Part shown: piece after piece, positions 17,896 through 26,593 of the stretch
How the letters are laid out: every line of letters begins with the position of its first letter
Position numbering within the stretch: position 1 is the stretch's first letter
Assembly: GCA_034519515.1 (NCBI GenBank)
Contig: JAXHOK010000035.1
Coordinates: 32,777 to 96,776, forward strand
DNA length: 64,000 nt
DNA from: Arcicella sp034519515
GTDB taxonomy: Bacteria; Bacteroidota; Bacteroidia; Cytophagales; Spirosomataceae
Direction: 5' to 3'
Notes under the pieces: model-generated
Told to the model about the DNA's origin: nothing
Seen by the model: only the letters and a program-made list of their open reading frames with translations
Database searches by the model: none
Position numbers and translations under genes: made by a program

Positions 17896-19470
17896 ATGCG
17901 TAAAAATCTTTCGCTCGTTCTGGAGCCTGAAATTGCTTTTGATGAAGTAAATTTCAAAAAACATCTTCATAAATTATTGCATATTCCTGCGGATGCACCT
18001 GCCTTTATTCGTCCCCTAAAACGTTCCATTGACGCTCGTGGGCGACAAGTGAAGGTAAATGTTGAAGCAGAAGTATTTTTAGACGAAGCCCCTACCCCTC
18101 TAATTGCGTTCCAAAAAAACTACCAAGACGTTTCCAAAAAAAATCAAGCCATTATCGTTGGTGCAGGTCCGGCGGGAATTTTTGCGGCTTTGCGTTTGAT
18201 TGAATTGGGTATAAAACCCATTCTTTTGGAACGTGGCAAAGACGTGCGAGCAAGACGTAGAGATTTGGCAGATATTAACAAAAAACATATTGTAAATCCC
18301 GAGTCAAATTATTGCTTTGGTGAAGGTGGGGCAGGGACATATTCTGACGGTAAACTTTACACTCGAAGTAAAAAAAGAGGAGATATTCGCAGGGTTCAAG
18401 AAATATTAGTAGCTCACGGAGCAACTGAGGAAATTTTAATAGATGCTCATCCACATATTGGCACAAATAAATTACCTCAATTGGTCGCACAACTCCGTGA
18501 AAGCATTTTATCAGCAGGTGGCGAAGTGCATTTTGATACAAAGGTGATTGACTTTATCCTTGAAAATAAAGAAATAAAAGGCGTTATTTTAGAAAATGGA
18601 GACGAAATCACAGGCTTGGGCGTTATTTTGGCAACGGGACATTCGGCAAGAGATATTTTTGAATTATGCCAGCAAAAAAACGTACTGATTGAAGCAAAAC
18701 CTTATGCAATGGGCGTAAGAATTGAGCATCAACAAAGTCTCATTGATTCCCTACAATATCACCGTCCAGAACGTGGTGAATATTTGCCAGCGGCATCATA
18801 TAGTTTAGTAGCTCAAACTTATTTTCAGGGAGTACAAAGAGGAGTTTTTTCGTTCTGTATGTGTCCAGGAGGGTTTATTGTTCCCTCGGCAACTGCCCCA
18901 GGCGAGTTGGTGGTTAATGGGATGTCGCCTTCTCGCAGAGACTCGAAATTTGCTAATTCTGGAATGGTAGTAGCCATCAATGATGTTGATTTACAGCCAT
19001 TTAAACAATATGGAGCATTAGCAGGTTTGCAATTACAGAAAGAATTAGAGCAAAAAGCCTGTAAAATGGCGGGTGGAGGACAAGCCGCTCCTGCACAATT
19101 AGTAGGCGATTTTATCCAAAATCAAGTATCAAAATCTTTATTGGAAACCTCTTATCAACCAGGTTTGGTTTCAACGGATATGAGCCAAGTTTTACCAGAT
19201 TTTATTACTAAACCTCTTCAAGATGGTTTAAAACAATTTGGGCAAAAAATTAGAAATTACAGTTCAAATCAAGCACAAATTATTGGCATAGAAAGCCGTA
19301 CTTCTTCGCCCGTAAGGATTCCGAGAAATAAAGAAACCTTGGAACATTTGGAAATAAAACGTCTTTTCCCTTGCGGTGAAGGTGCTGGATATGCAGGAGG
19401 AATTATGTCAGCCGCCATGGACGGGGAACGTTGTGCAGAAAAATTAGTGGAATTATATTCGAGGAGTTAG
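17896..19470 (+). CDS. FAD-dependent oxidoreductase (COG2509 type)
   Basis: 524 residues. A ~75-residue N-terminal domain precedes the dinucleotide motif GAGPAGIFAALRLIELG (89-105), followed by NYCFGEGGAGTYSDGKLYTR and a C-terminal LFPCGEGAGYAGGIMSAAMDGERCAE segment that completes the FAD site. This matches the widespread but uncharacterised FAD-dependent dehydrogenase family COG2509, normally 520-540 residues. Substrate unknown. It precedes a Nudix gene on the same strand with a 64-base gap holding a partial palindrome. Confidence 0.85.
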   Translation: MRKNLSLVLEPEIAFDEVNFKKHLHKLLHIPADAPAFIRPLKRSIDARGRQVKVNVEAEVFLDEAPTPLIAFQKNYQDVSKKNQAIIVGAGPAGIFAALRLIELGIKPILLERGKDVRARRRDLADINKKHIVNPESNYCFGEGGAGTYSDGKLYTRSKKRGDIRRVQEILVAHGATEEILIDAHPHIGTNKLPQLVAQLRESILSAGGEVHFDTKVIDFILENKEIKGVILENGDEITGLGVILATGHSARDIFELCQQKNVLIEAKPYAMGVRIEHQQSLIDSLQYHRPERGEYLPAASYSLVAQTYFQGVQRGVFSFCMCPGGFIVPSATAPGELVVNGMSPSRRDSKFANSGMVVAINDVDLQPFKQYGALAGLQLQKELEQKACKMAGGGQAAPAQLVGDFIQNQVSKSLLETSYQPGLVSTDMSQVLPDFITKPLQDGLKQFGQKIRNYSSNQAQIIGIESRTSSPVRIPRNKETLEHLEIKRLFPCGEGAGYAGGIMSAAMDGERCAEKLVELYSRS

Positions 19471-19534
19471 GTTTTAGGGATTAAATTTTAGTTACCTGCT
19501 AACATCTAACACCCAAAACCTAAAACCTTACAAA

Positions 19535-20170
19535 ATGACCGATTTTACCACTTTTATCGAAAAGCTTTCTATCCATTTACAAAAGCCTTTGCCAGGTCAA
19601 GATGCCCACAATAAAATGGCATCAGAAAGTCGATTGAAATTAAAGATGCCCTCTCCCAACGAGCGGACACGTGAAAGTGCGGTCTTAATTCTGTTTTATC
19701 CTACCAAAAACCAAATCTTTATTCCCCTCATTCTGCGTCCGCAATATGATGGTGTGCATGGCGGGCAAATGGCTTTTCCAGGTGGTAGAGCTGAAAAAGA
19801 AGACGAAAACCTTATCCGCACAGCCATGCGTGAGGCACAGGAAGAAATTGGCGTTCGACTGACGGATATTAAGGTGATTGGACAATTGACTAAATTATAC
19901 ATTCCTCCTTCTAATTTTTTTGTTCAACCAGTTATTGGCTACATGAACCATAAGCCAGATTTCTATCCCGATGCTCGTGAGGTTGATAAAGTCATAGAAA
20001 TTGGGTTGGAGGAAATAATAAATCCTGAAATTATTGGTCGTAAAATACTGAATGTCAGAGGTGTAGAGATAGATGCTCCTTTTTATCAAATTCAAGAACA
20101 TACCGTTTGGGGAGCAACTGCCATGATGATTTCTGAATTATTGACAGTCATTCAAGCGTCAGAGAGTTAA
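19535..20170 (+). CDS. Nudix hydrolase, CoA pyrophosphatase (NudL-like)
   Basis: 211 residues. It combines the CoA-pyrophosphatase motif (LILRPQYDGVHGGQMAFPGG, residues ~66-84) with the Nudix helix REAQEEIGV (99-107), whose glutamates bind the metal. The first half of the Nudix box is slightly degenerate, as is usual in this subgroup. The enzyme is expected to hydrolyse CoA and derivatives to 3',5'-ADP and 4'-phosphopantetheine in the cytoplasm. Length is normal. Confidence 0.85.
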   Translation: MTDFTTFIEKLSIHLQKPLPGQDAHNKMASESRLKLKMPSPNERTRESAVLILFYPTKNQIFIPLILRPQYDGVHGGQMAFPGGRAEKEDENLIRTAMREAQEEIGVRLTDIKVIGQLTKLYIPPSNFFVQPVIGYMNHKPDFYPDAREVDKVIEIGLEEIINPEIIGRKILNVRGVEIDAPFYQIQEHTVWGATAMMISELLTVIQASES

Positions 20171-20290
20171 ATGTTTCCTTTCCGAAAACTACCACTTGAT
20201 AAATGACAGTCCTCTACAGCCCGTTTTCATGGTATTTTGATTAATTTTACGCAATACAGCAAATTAAATGACGCCTCAAATTATAAATCT

Positions 20291-22008
20291 ATGTTACCAA
20301 ACATTCAAAATTCATTTTTTGTCAAGTACCTCCCCTCATTGATTATCACTGCCATCGTTGCAATTTTTTATGTAGTTTGTAATCATTTTTCCTACAATTT
20401 TTTTTTACCAAGACGACTACCATTTACTCCGTTTCGTAACCGTAATTGAGGATAATTCTGTCAGTTTTCAAGAAAAGCTCAGGACACTTTGGGGACTTCA
20501 TAACGAGCATCGAATCATTTTTCCAAGATTGATAACGCTCTTAGATTATTATTTTCAAGGACATATCGACTGGGCAGTCCTTAATGTGATATCAGCGTTG
20601 TATTATTTCGGTATTTTTTATTTTTTTCTTCAAAATATTACAGAAAACTGGGCTGAATAATTGGTACGTTTTACCAGTGGCTTTATTAGTTTTTCAACCA
20701 GCCGCCTACGAAAACTATTATTGGACAATTTCTATACTACAACAAGTAGGAAACGTATTTTGGGCAATGTTTTTGTTTTACAGTATTGTCTATTTTAATC
20801 CTTCAAAATTCTGGATTTCACTGCTTTTAATCTTCATTTTAACCTTTACGCACGGTAATGGATTATTCGCTTTTGGCGTTGGTGGAATACTCTTATTTTT
20901 GCAAAAACGACACAAGCATTTAAGTATTTGGATTGGATTTATGGTAATCATTGCGATAGGCTATTTTTACGGTTATTACACCGCTCAAAATTCAAATATT
21001 GCAGAAAGCTTGAGTAATCCAACAAGGCTTATTGGCTGTTTTGGGGGATTTTGGGGAATATTCTTTAAAAATATTCTTAACACAACTAATCGAGCAATTT
21101 TATCAGGATTAGTTATATTCTCAATTTTGTTCTTGATAAATATTCGATTATTCTTTACCTCTTTAATTCCAAGGTATTTTTCAAAATTTGAGAAATCCTT
21201 TCCTGAAAAAAACCAGTTTCTTTTTGCTTGCTTTCTGTATTTAACCATCACCGCTGGCTTAGTGGCACTGAGTCGTTCTTGGAGTTCTCTTGATGCAGCA
21301 TTTCAGAATCGGTATTTGCATAATTCCGTGATTGGCTTTGTGCTTTTATACTGCACTTTATTACTTTATCGTTCCGAAAAAATCAAAATAATTACGTTCA
21401 TTTTTGGAATATTTTTCAGTACCGTTTATTATGTTTTTTCTTGGTATTCAAACTATGAATTTTTACGTATTCAACAACAAACCCAACAATCCGATGCCGT
21501 AAATTATGCTTTGAATGGTGTAACAACAGTAAATGAGAAGTATTTCAATATGAATATTGAGGGAATTTTAAGACAATCGTTTAAAAATGGCGTAAGTGTT
21601 TTGCCAAAAGGTCAATTAAGGGACATTATAACAAACTTAGATAAATATAAATCAGAAAAGAAAACCAGTTTTGCTATCGAAATATTGAAGGATTCTATAC
21701 TATCCTTCAATATTTCCAACTCACATTATCGCCCTGTTTATCAGTTTACTAATCTAAATTTCCCTCATTCCGAACAGATATTCCTACTACTAAAATCTGA
21801 TAAAAATACTTTTGTTTTCGCAACTAACCAACGCAAAAACAGGAAGTTAGATTTTGTTAAAACTATGGATTTTTTTACCGATGGTTTTTATGCTTCTATC
21901 ACAACTGACGCTTTGCCCACTGGCGAATATTCAGTTGCTATTCTTCAAGAAGAATACGATAATTCCTTTCATTATTTCACAACCCACTACAAAATTTCAA
22001 ACCCTTAA
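20291..22008 (+). pseudogene. GT-C-like membrane protein, two frameshifts
   Basis: An ATG at 20,291 opens a frame that fails just after a run of nine T at about 20,398-20,407. A second frame continues with QDDYHLLRFVT and LWGLHNEHRIIFPRLITLL and ends at about 20,659. The third frame runs from about 20,650 to the stop at 22,008. Read through, it is a ~570-residue paralogue of the gene at 9944-11587, sharing the acidic pair, NEHRI-F-RLITLL, a THGNG motif and a soluble C-terminal tail. It lies outside the inverted duplication, so the shifts may be real inactivation or homopolymer errors. The paralogue is intact. Confidence 0.7.
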
Positions 22009-22166
22009 GGGAGCATACAAATTTAAACATACCCACTTCTGGTATGAACTTCCCGAAAGTAAAAATAACTTTCGGGAAGTAAATCTCTCGGTAACTTCCC
22101 GAAAGTTATTTCTACTTTCGGGAAGTTTAATGGAAGTCATGGGTACTTTATTAATTGGATGCTCCC
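22009..22166. mobile_element. MITE-like palindromic element, TAA-flanked, containing the ACTTCCCGAAAGT double hairpin
   Basis: Ends GGGAGCAT (22,009) and ATGCTCCC (22,159-22,166) are inverted repeats, with imperfect pairing continuing about 35 bases inward (for example TACCCA near both ends). TAA flanks both sides (22,006-22,008 and 22,167-22,169); the left TAA is also the stop codon of the preceding gene. Inside are two hairpins at 22,047-22,080 and 22,093-22,126 matching 2472-2547. No coding capacity. Size and symmetry fit a non-autonomous element or a large REP-like structure. Confidence 0.65.
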
Positions 22167-22259
22167 TAACCTTTTCTAAAATTTTTTCCTTTGTATTTTT
22201 TTGCGTAAATTAGGGTTAAAATATCCCCCTTACGCAAAAGCAAGAACAATTTACAGTAA

Positions 22260-24929
22260 ATGGAAAACAATAGCCTGCCAGAAAATTTAGAAGAAAATAC
22301 AAATATTATCACACAAGACGATTCGCTCCAAGAACAAGTTTCAGTTGCTGGATTGTATGAAAATTGGTTCCTGGAATATGCTTCTTATGTTATTTTAGAA
22401 CGTGCCGTACCCGCAGTTGAAGATGGATTGAAACCCGTTCAACGTCGTATTCTTCATGCCTTGAAAGAAATGGACGACGGTCGTTTCAATAAAGTTGCCA
22501 ACGTAATCGGGCAAACAATGCAGTACCACCCGCACGGGGATGCTTCCATCAATGATGCAATGGTGAACATGGGTCAAAAAGACTTGGTGTTTGATATGCA
22601 AGGTAACTGGGGGGATTATCGCACGGGCGATGGTGCAGCGGCTGCCCGTTATATCGAAGTTCGACTATCAAAATTTGCAATTGATGTCATTTTCAACCCC
22701 CAAACTACCGAATGGCAACTTTCGTATGATGGTCGTAAAAAAGAACCCGTTTCACTTCCTGTCAAGTTTCCGCTACTGTTAGCACACGGAGTAGAAGGAA
22801 TTGCTGTGGGACTTTCTACCAAAATAATGCCTCATAATTTCACTGAATTGATTGAGGCATCAATCGCAATTCTTAAAAATAAGCCTTTTGAATTATTCCC
22901 TGATTTTTTAACGGGTGGTTCGGTAGATGTTTCCAATTATCAAGATGGTCAGCGGGGCGGAAAGATTAGAGTTAGAGCAAAAATCCAAGAGTTTGACAAG
23001 AAAACTCTGATTATCAAGGACATACCTTTTTCTACGACGACGACGAATTTGATTGATTCTATTATCAAAGCTAATGATGCAGGTAAGATAAAAATCAAAA
23101 AAGTAATTGATAACACTGCAAAAGACGTTGAAATTCAAGTTCAGTTAGCCCCAGGTGTTTCGCCAGATGTTACGATTGATGCCCTTTATGCCTTCACGGA
23201 TTGTGAAATTTCAATTTCGCCAAATGCTTGTGTCATTATTGCCGATAAACCTCATTTTGTGGGTGTTTCTGAGATATTGAAAACTTGTACTGCCCAGACT
23301 GTCAGACTGTTAGAAAGAGAATTGGAGATTCGTAGAGACGAATTGATGGAGCGGTTATTATTTAGTTCACTCGAAAAAATATTTATCGAGAATCGTATTT
23401 ATCGTGATATTGAAGAATGTGAGACTTTTGAAGCAGTCATCAAAACAGTTGATAAAGGATTAGAACCATACAAACCATCTTTCTATCGTGAAATCGTGGA
23501 AGATGATATTCTAAAATTATTAGAAATCAGAATCAAAAGAATTTCAAAGTTTGATGCCTTCAAGGCGGATGAATTGATGAAACGTTTGCAAGAAGAATTA
23601 GCTGAAGTACTTGACAATCTGGCAAATATCATTCGTTATTCAATTGAATATTTCAAAGAAATTTTGAAAAAACATGGAAAAGGTCGTGAACGAAAAACCG
23701 AAATTCGTAATTTCAATACTATCTCTGCCACGGTTGTAGCTGCCAATAATCAAAAATTATATGTGGACAGAGTTGGTGGTTTTGTGGGCTATGGTTTGAA
23801 GAAAGAGGAGTATGTAATGGACTGTTCGGACATTGATGACGTAATTGTATTTCGCCAAGATGGAAAATGTGTCGTTACCAAAATTCAAGAGAAGACTTTT
23901 ATAGGAAAAGATATAATTTATGTGGCAGTTTTCAAAAAGAATGATGATAGAAAAGTGTATAATTTAGCTTATTTTGATGGAAAATCAGGGGTTTCTTACA
24001 TAAAAAGGTTTAAAGTAACCGCAGTAACCCGTGACCGTGAATATGATTTAACGGCAGGGAATCCAAAATCTAAATTATTGTACTTTTCTGCGAATGAAAA
24101 CGGTGAAGCGGAAACTATCCAAATTAATTTAACGGCATCGTGTACTGCCCGTGTGAAGCAGTTTGATTTTGATTTCAAAACACTTCTCATAAAAGGCAGG
24201 GATTCGATGGGTAATGTTTTGACGAAATATCCCGTCAGAAAAGTAGTTCTGAAATCGGCGGGCGTTTCTACTTTGGGTGGCGTTGATATTTATTATGATG
24301 AAAATGTAGGTCGTCTTAATCGGGATGAACATGGTAGATATTTAGGCAATTTTGATGCAAAAGACCATATTCTGGTAGTTTATAATGATGGACAATATGA
24401 ACTAACAAACTTTGAACTGGTCAATCGTTATGAACAAAAAGACATTATGATTCTATCGAAATTTATCCCTGAAAGTATCATCACGGTGATTTATTATGAT
24501 GGAGGTTCAAAACTATATTACGTCAAAAGATTTAGAATTGAAACAACCACTATTGATAAGAAATTTTTATTTATTTCGGATGAAAAAGGTTCAAAACTCT
24601 CTTTTGCCAGCATTGATAATTATCCAAGGATTGAACTTTCGACCAAAAAAGATAAAAATGCCCCTCTTATAATAGAAGAAATTGATATTGACGAAATTAG
24701 TGAAATTAGAGGCTGGAAAGCAATGGGTAGTAAACTGACTCCTCATATTGTCCAGAATATCAAGCCCTTAGCATCTAAGATTGTAGAAATTATTGAAACA
24801 GAATCGTCTGAAACAAATACTGATAATGTGATTGAAATGGAATTACCCAAGAAATTAGTTGCTCCCGAAGAAATAGAATTTCCAAAAATGAATGAGGTAG
24901 TAAATGCTGAACAATTGGGACTTTTTTAG
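22260..24929 (+). CDS. parC: DNA topoisomerase IV subunit A
   Basis: 889 residues, a normal length for the Bacteroidota enzyme. Residues ~35-500 are the DNA breakage-rejoining domain: GLKPVQRRILHAL (56-68), YHPHGDASINDAMV (89-102), and AAARYIEVRLS with catalytic Tyr131. A beta-propeller-like C-terminal domain follows. The quinolone-contact position usually held by Ser in GyrA (HPHGDS) is Ala95 here, as in other Bacteroidota ParC-type proteins. It decatenates chromosomes together with ParE, encoded at 34,762-36,636 on the other strand. The acidic/serine-rich tail after residue 860 is less conserved. Confidence 0.88.
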   Translation: MENNSLPENLEENTNIITQDDSLQEQVSVAGLYENWFLEYASYVILERAVPAVEDGLKPVQRRILHALKEMDDGRFNKVANVIGQTMQYHPHGDASINDAMVNMGQKDLVFDMQGNWGDYRTGDGAAAARYIEVRLSKFAIDVIFNPQTTEWQLSYDGRKKEPVSLPVKFPLLLAHGVEGIAVGLSTKIMPHNFTELIEASIAILKNKPFELFPDFLTGGSVDVSNYQDGQRGGKIRVRAKIQEFDKKTLIIKDIPFSTTTTNLIDSIIKANDAGKIKIKKVIDNTAKDVEIQVQLAPGVSPDVTIDALYAFTDCEISISPNACVIIADKPHFVGVSEILKTCTAQTVRLLERELEIRRDELMERLLFSSLEKIFIENRIYRDIEECETFEAVIKTVDKGLEPYKPSFYREIVEDDILKLLEIRIKRISKFDAFKADELMKRLQEELAEVLDNLANIIRYSIEYFKEILKKHGKGRERKTEIRNFNTISATVVAANNQKLYVDRVGGFVGYGLKKEEYVMDCSDIDDVIVFRQDGKCVVTKIQEKTFIGKDIIYVAVFKKNDDRKVYNLAYFDGKSGVSYIKRFKVTAVTRDREYDLTAGNPKSKLLYFSANENGEAETIQINLTASCTARVKQFDFDFKTLLIKGRDSMGNVLTKYPVRKVVLKSAGVSTLGGVDIYYDENVGRLNRDEHGRYLGNFDAKDHILVVYNDGQYELTNFELVNRYEQKDIMILSKFIPESIITVIYYDGGSKLYYVKRFRIETTTIDKKFLFISDEKGSKLSFASIDNYPRIELSTKKDKNAPLIIEEIDIDEISEIRGWKAMGSKLTPHIVQNIKPLASKIVEIIETESSETNTDNVIEMELPKKLVAPEEIEFPKMNEVVNAEQLGLF

Positions 24930-24965
24930 AAGCCCCCCAGCCCCCAGAAGGGGGTAAATTAAGAG

Positions 24966-25661
24966 ATGAAAAACACACTCGAAATAACCTTTGAACAACC
25001 TTTGACATGGGGAAAGTATTTCAAAAATACCCTCAAAAGAATCATCGCAATGAGTTTCTTCTTGCTGATGGGGGTTCTATTGGCGAATATTTGGGTGGTT
25101 TATTCAACCAATGATGAGAATTTCTATCAGGTTTCAAAACTGCCTTCCAATGATGTGGGGTTGGTTTTAGGCACAAGCAAGGGCGTACACGGAAAGAAAG
25201 AAAATCTCTTTTTTAAATACCGAATGGAAGCCGCTGCCAAGCTCTACAAAGAAGGAAAAGTGAAGTTTTTGATATTGAGTGGCAATCACGATTCCGTTTT
25301 TTATAACGAACCAAATGATATGAAACGAGCCTTGATGTCGTTGGGCGTTCCTGAAAATGTGATGACTTTAGATTTTGCAGGTTTCAGAACTTATGATTCC
25401 ATTTTAAGATGTAAAGAGGTATTTAATCAGCAAAAATTTACCATTATTTCTCAACCCACACACAATGCACGGGCATTATTTTTAGCCAATAATTTGGGAA
25501 TTGATGCCATAGCTTTTGCGGCTCAGGATGTTCCATCGGGCTATAAAACGTATCTAAGAGAATATTTTGCTCGCCCCAAAGCGGTATTGGATATTTATCT
25601 TTTTGACCATTCTGAATATGGTTCAAAAAAAGGAATTGATGTAAAGGAGGAAAAGCGATAA
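24966..25661 (+). CDS. SanA/YdcF-like DUF218 membrane protein
   Basis: 231 residues with one N-terminal membrane segment (about 26-46) and a DUF218 domain: GLVLGTSKGVHG, FLILSGNHD, RTYDSILRC and FTIISQPTHNARALFLA. The order matches SanA, an envelope protein linked in enterobacteria to vancomycin exclusion and barrier integrity. The active centre residues (Ser/His in SQPTHNARA) are present. It lies 36 bases after parC and has its own strong terminator. Confidence 0.8.
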   Translation: MKNTLEITFEQPLTWGKYFKNTLKRIIAMSFFLLMGVLLANIWVVYSTNDENFYQVSKLPSNDVGLVLGTSKGVHGKKENLFFKYRMEAAAKLYKEGKVKFLILSGNHDSVFYNEPNDMKRALMSLGVPENVMTLDFAGFRTYDSILRCKEVFNQQKFTIISQPTHNARALFLANNLGIDAIAFAAQDVPSGYKTYLREYFARPKAVLDIYLFDHSEYGSKKGIDVKEEKR

Positions 25662-25688
25662 CAGTTTTTTAGTTTTTCAAATTATTAC

Positions 25689-25721
25689 ACGGAAGTCTTC
25701 ATTCAAAACGAAGACTTCCGT
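25689..25721 (+). terminator. Intrinsic terminator after sanA-like gene
   Basis: ACGGAAGTCTTC and GAAGACTTCCGT form a perfect 12-bp stem with a 9-base loop, followed by ATTTTTGAG. Because the convergent chimeric gene ends at 25,747 it may serve both strands. Confidence 0.85.
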
Positions 25722-25746
25722 ATTTTTGAGAAAATATTTTTCTGAA

Positions 25747-26208
25747 TTATTTCTTCCAAATCATCTCAATACTACTACTGTCTTTCAAAGGAAATACTAA
25801 ATCTGTCAAAAGAGCTTTCCCACCATTTGCATAAATTTCTACGACTGATTTATCGACCAAAATATCTAATTTCAACTGGTTACTTTCTGGACTTATCTTC
25901 ACTTTTTCGATACTTGAAAAACGTTTATTAAAATCAATATTTCCAGAATTTGTCCTATCAAAAGAAAGTGTTTGACTGGCTACATCATAACTCAAAATGC
26001 TACTATTTGAGGCATTTTTCAATAAATGCAAATCAAAACCTTTTGAACCTAACAAATTGATAGTCATACCGTGGTCAAAAACATTAAGATTCCAAAGTTT
26101 TTGAAGGGTTTGTTCTACGCCCGAAATAACGGCAGTATCGAAACCAAACAGGAAGACTCCTAATGCAGCGGATAATGACCAGAGGAAAATTTTGTAATTT
26201 TGATTCAT
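25747..26208 (-). pseudogene. Deletion chimera: sugar-porter N-terminus fused to GH32 C-terminus
   Basis: 153 codons in one uninterrupted frame made of two unrelated pieces. Residues 1-~47 (LWSLSAALGVFLFGFDTAV...) are the first membrane helix of an MFS sugar porter. Residues ~48-153 are the C-terminal beta-sandwich end of a GH32 fructan hydrolase, including LSFDRTNSGNIDF and LVDKSVVEIYANGGKALLTD. Neither part could work: there is no transport bundle and no GH32 propeller with catalytic residues. This is what an in-frame deletion across a fructose/fructan-use operon (transporter upstream, GH32 downstream) would leave. The missing middle could have held more genes. Confidence 0.78.
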
Positions 26209-26236
26209 TTTAAAAACGTTTGAGTTTTTGATGAAC

Positions 26237-26244
26237 CAAAGTTA
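26237..26244 (-). promoter_or_regulatory. Candidate -7 box (TAACTTTG) of the lost sugar-porter gene
   Basis: On the minus strand TAACTTTG matches TAnnTTTG and lies 29 bases before the ATG at 26,208. The place of the -33 element now falls inside the element starting at 26,257, so the promoter appears split. Confidence 0.4.
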
Positions 26245-26256
26245 GGGAGTGTCTAA

Positions 26257-26420
26257 GAAGCCGTTTTAAAATATCTTACGACAAATTCTGATTGTCTTAT
26301 TCTGACTATCGAAACCATATTTTTTACACAAGATACGCTGTATATTCCTTAAAAAAATATGATTCCGCTACTCAAAAAATACAATCAGACTTTATTCAGA
26401 ATATATTTTAAAACGGCTTC
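26257..26420. mobile_element. MITE-like element, 18-bp perfect terminal inverted repeats, TAA target duplication
   Basis: GAAGCCGTTTTAAAATAT (26,257-26,274) and its exact complement (26,403-26,420) bound a 164-bp AT-rich sequence with further imperfect internal pairing (TTCTGATTG / CAATCAGA). TAA flanks both sides (26,254-26,256 and 26,421-26,423), consistent with a 3-bp target duplication. No coding capacity. It sits just upstream of the chimeric gene. The rest of the 385-base gap (26,209-26,593) holds the promoter remnant and a terminator. Confidence 0.72.
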
Positions 26421-26524
26421 TAAATAAAAATATGTTAAATATTTTGAAATTGTTACATAAGTTCAAATAATGTTACTTCCCATTTGACAGGAATGTAAGG
26501 AGTTTTAATATTTATAAAATAACA

Positions 26525-26561
26525 AGACCGCTGAACGGAGTAAAATCTCATTCAGCGGTCT
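26525..26561. terminator. Bidirectional hairpin terminator after the molybdenum hydroxylase genes
   Basis: AGACCGCTGAA (26,525-26,535) and TTCAGCGGTCT (26,551-26,561) form an 11-bp stem. On the minus strand it is followed by TGTTATTTTAT, fitting termination of the operon that ends at 26,594. Confidence 0.75.
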
Positions 26562-26593
26562 ATTTACTTAACCAAATCGTATATTTTCTAAAA

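Noticed and set aside
22260..24929. DNA gyrase subunit A rather than ParC
   Set aside because: The long divergent C-terminal region, Ala at the quinolone-Ser position and presence of a 624-residue ParE-length partner at 34,762 favour topoisomerase IV; not absolutely excluded.
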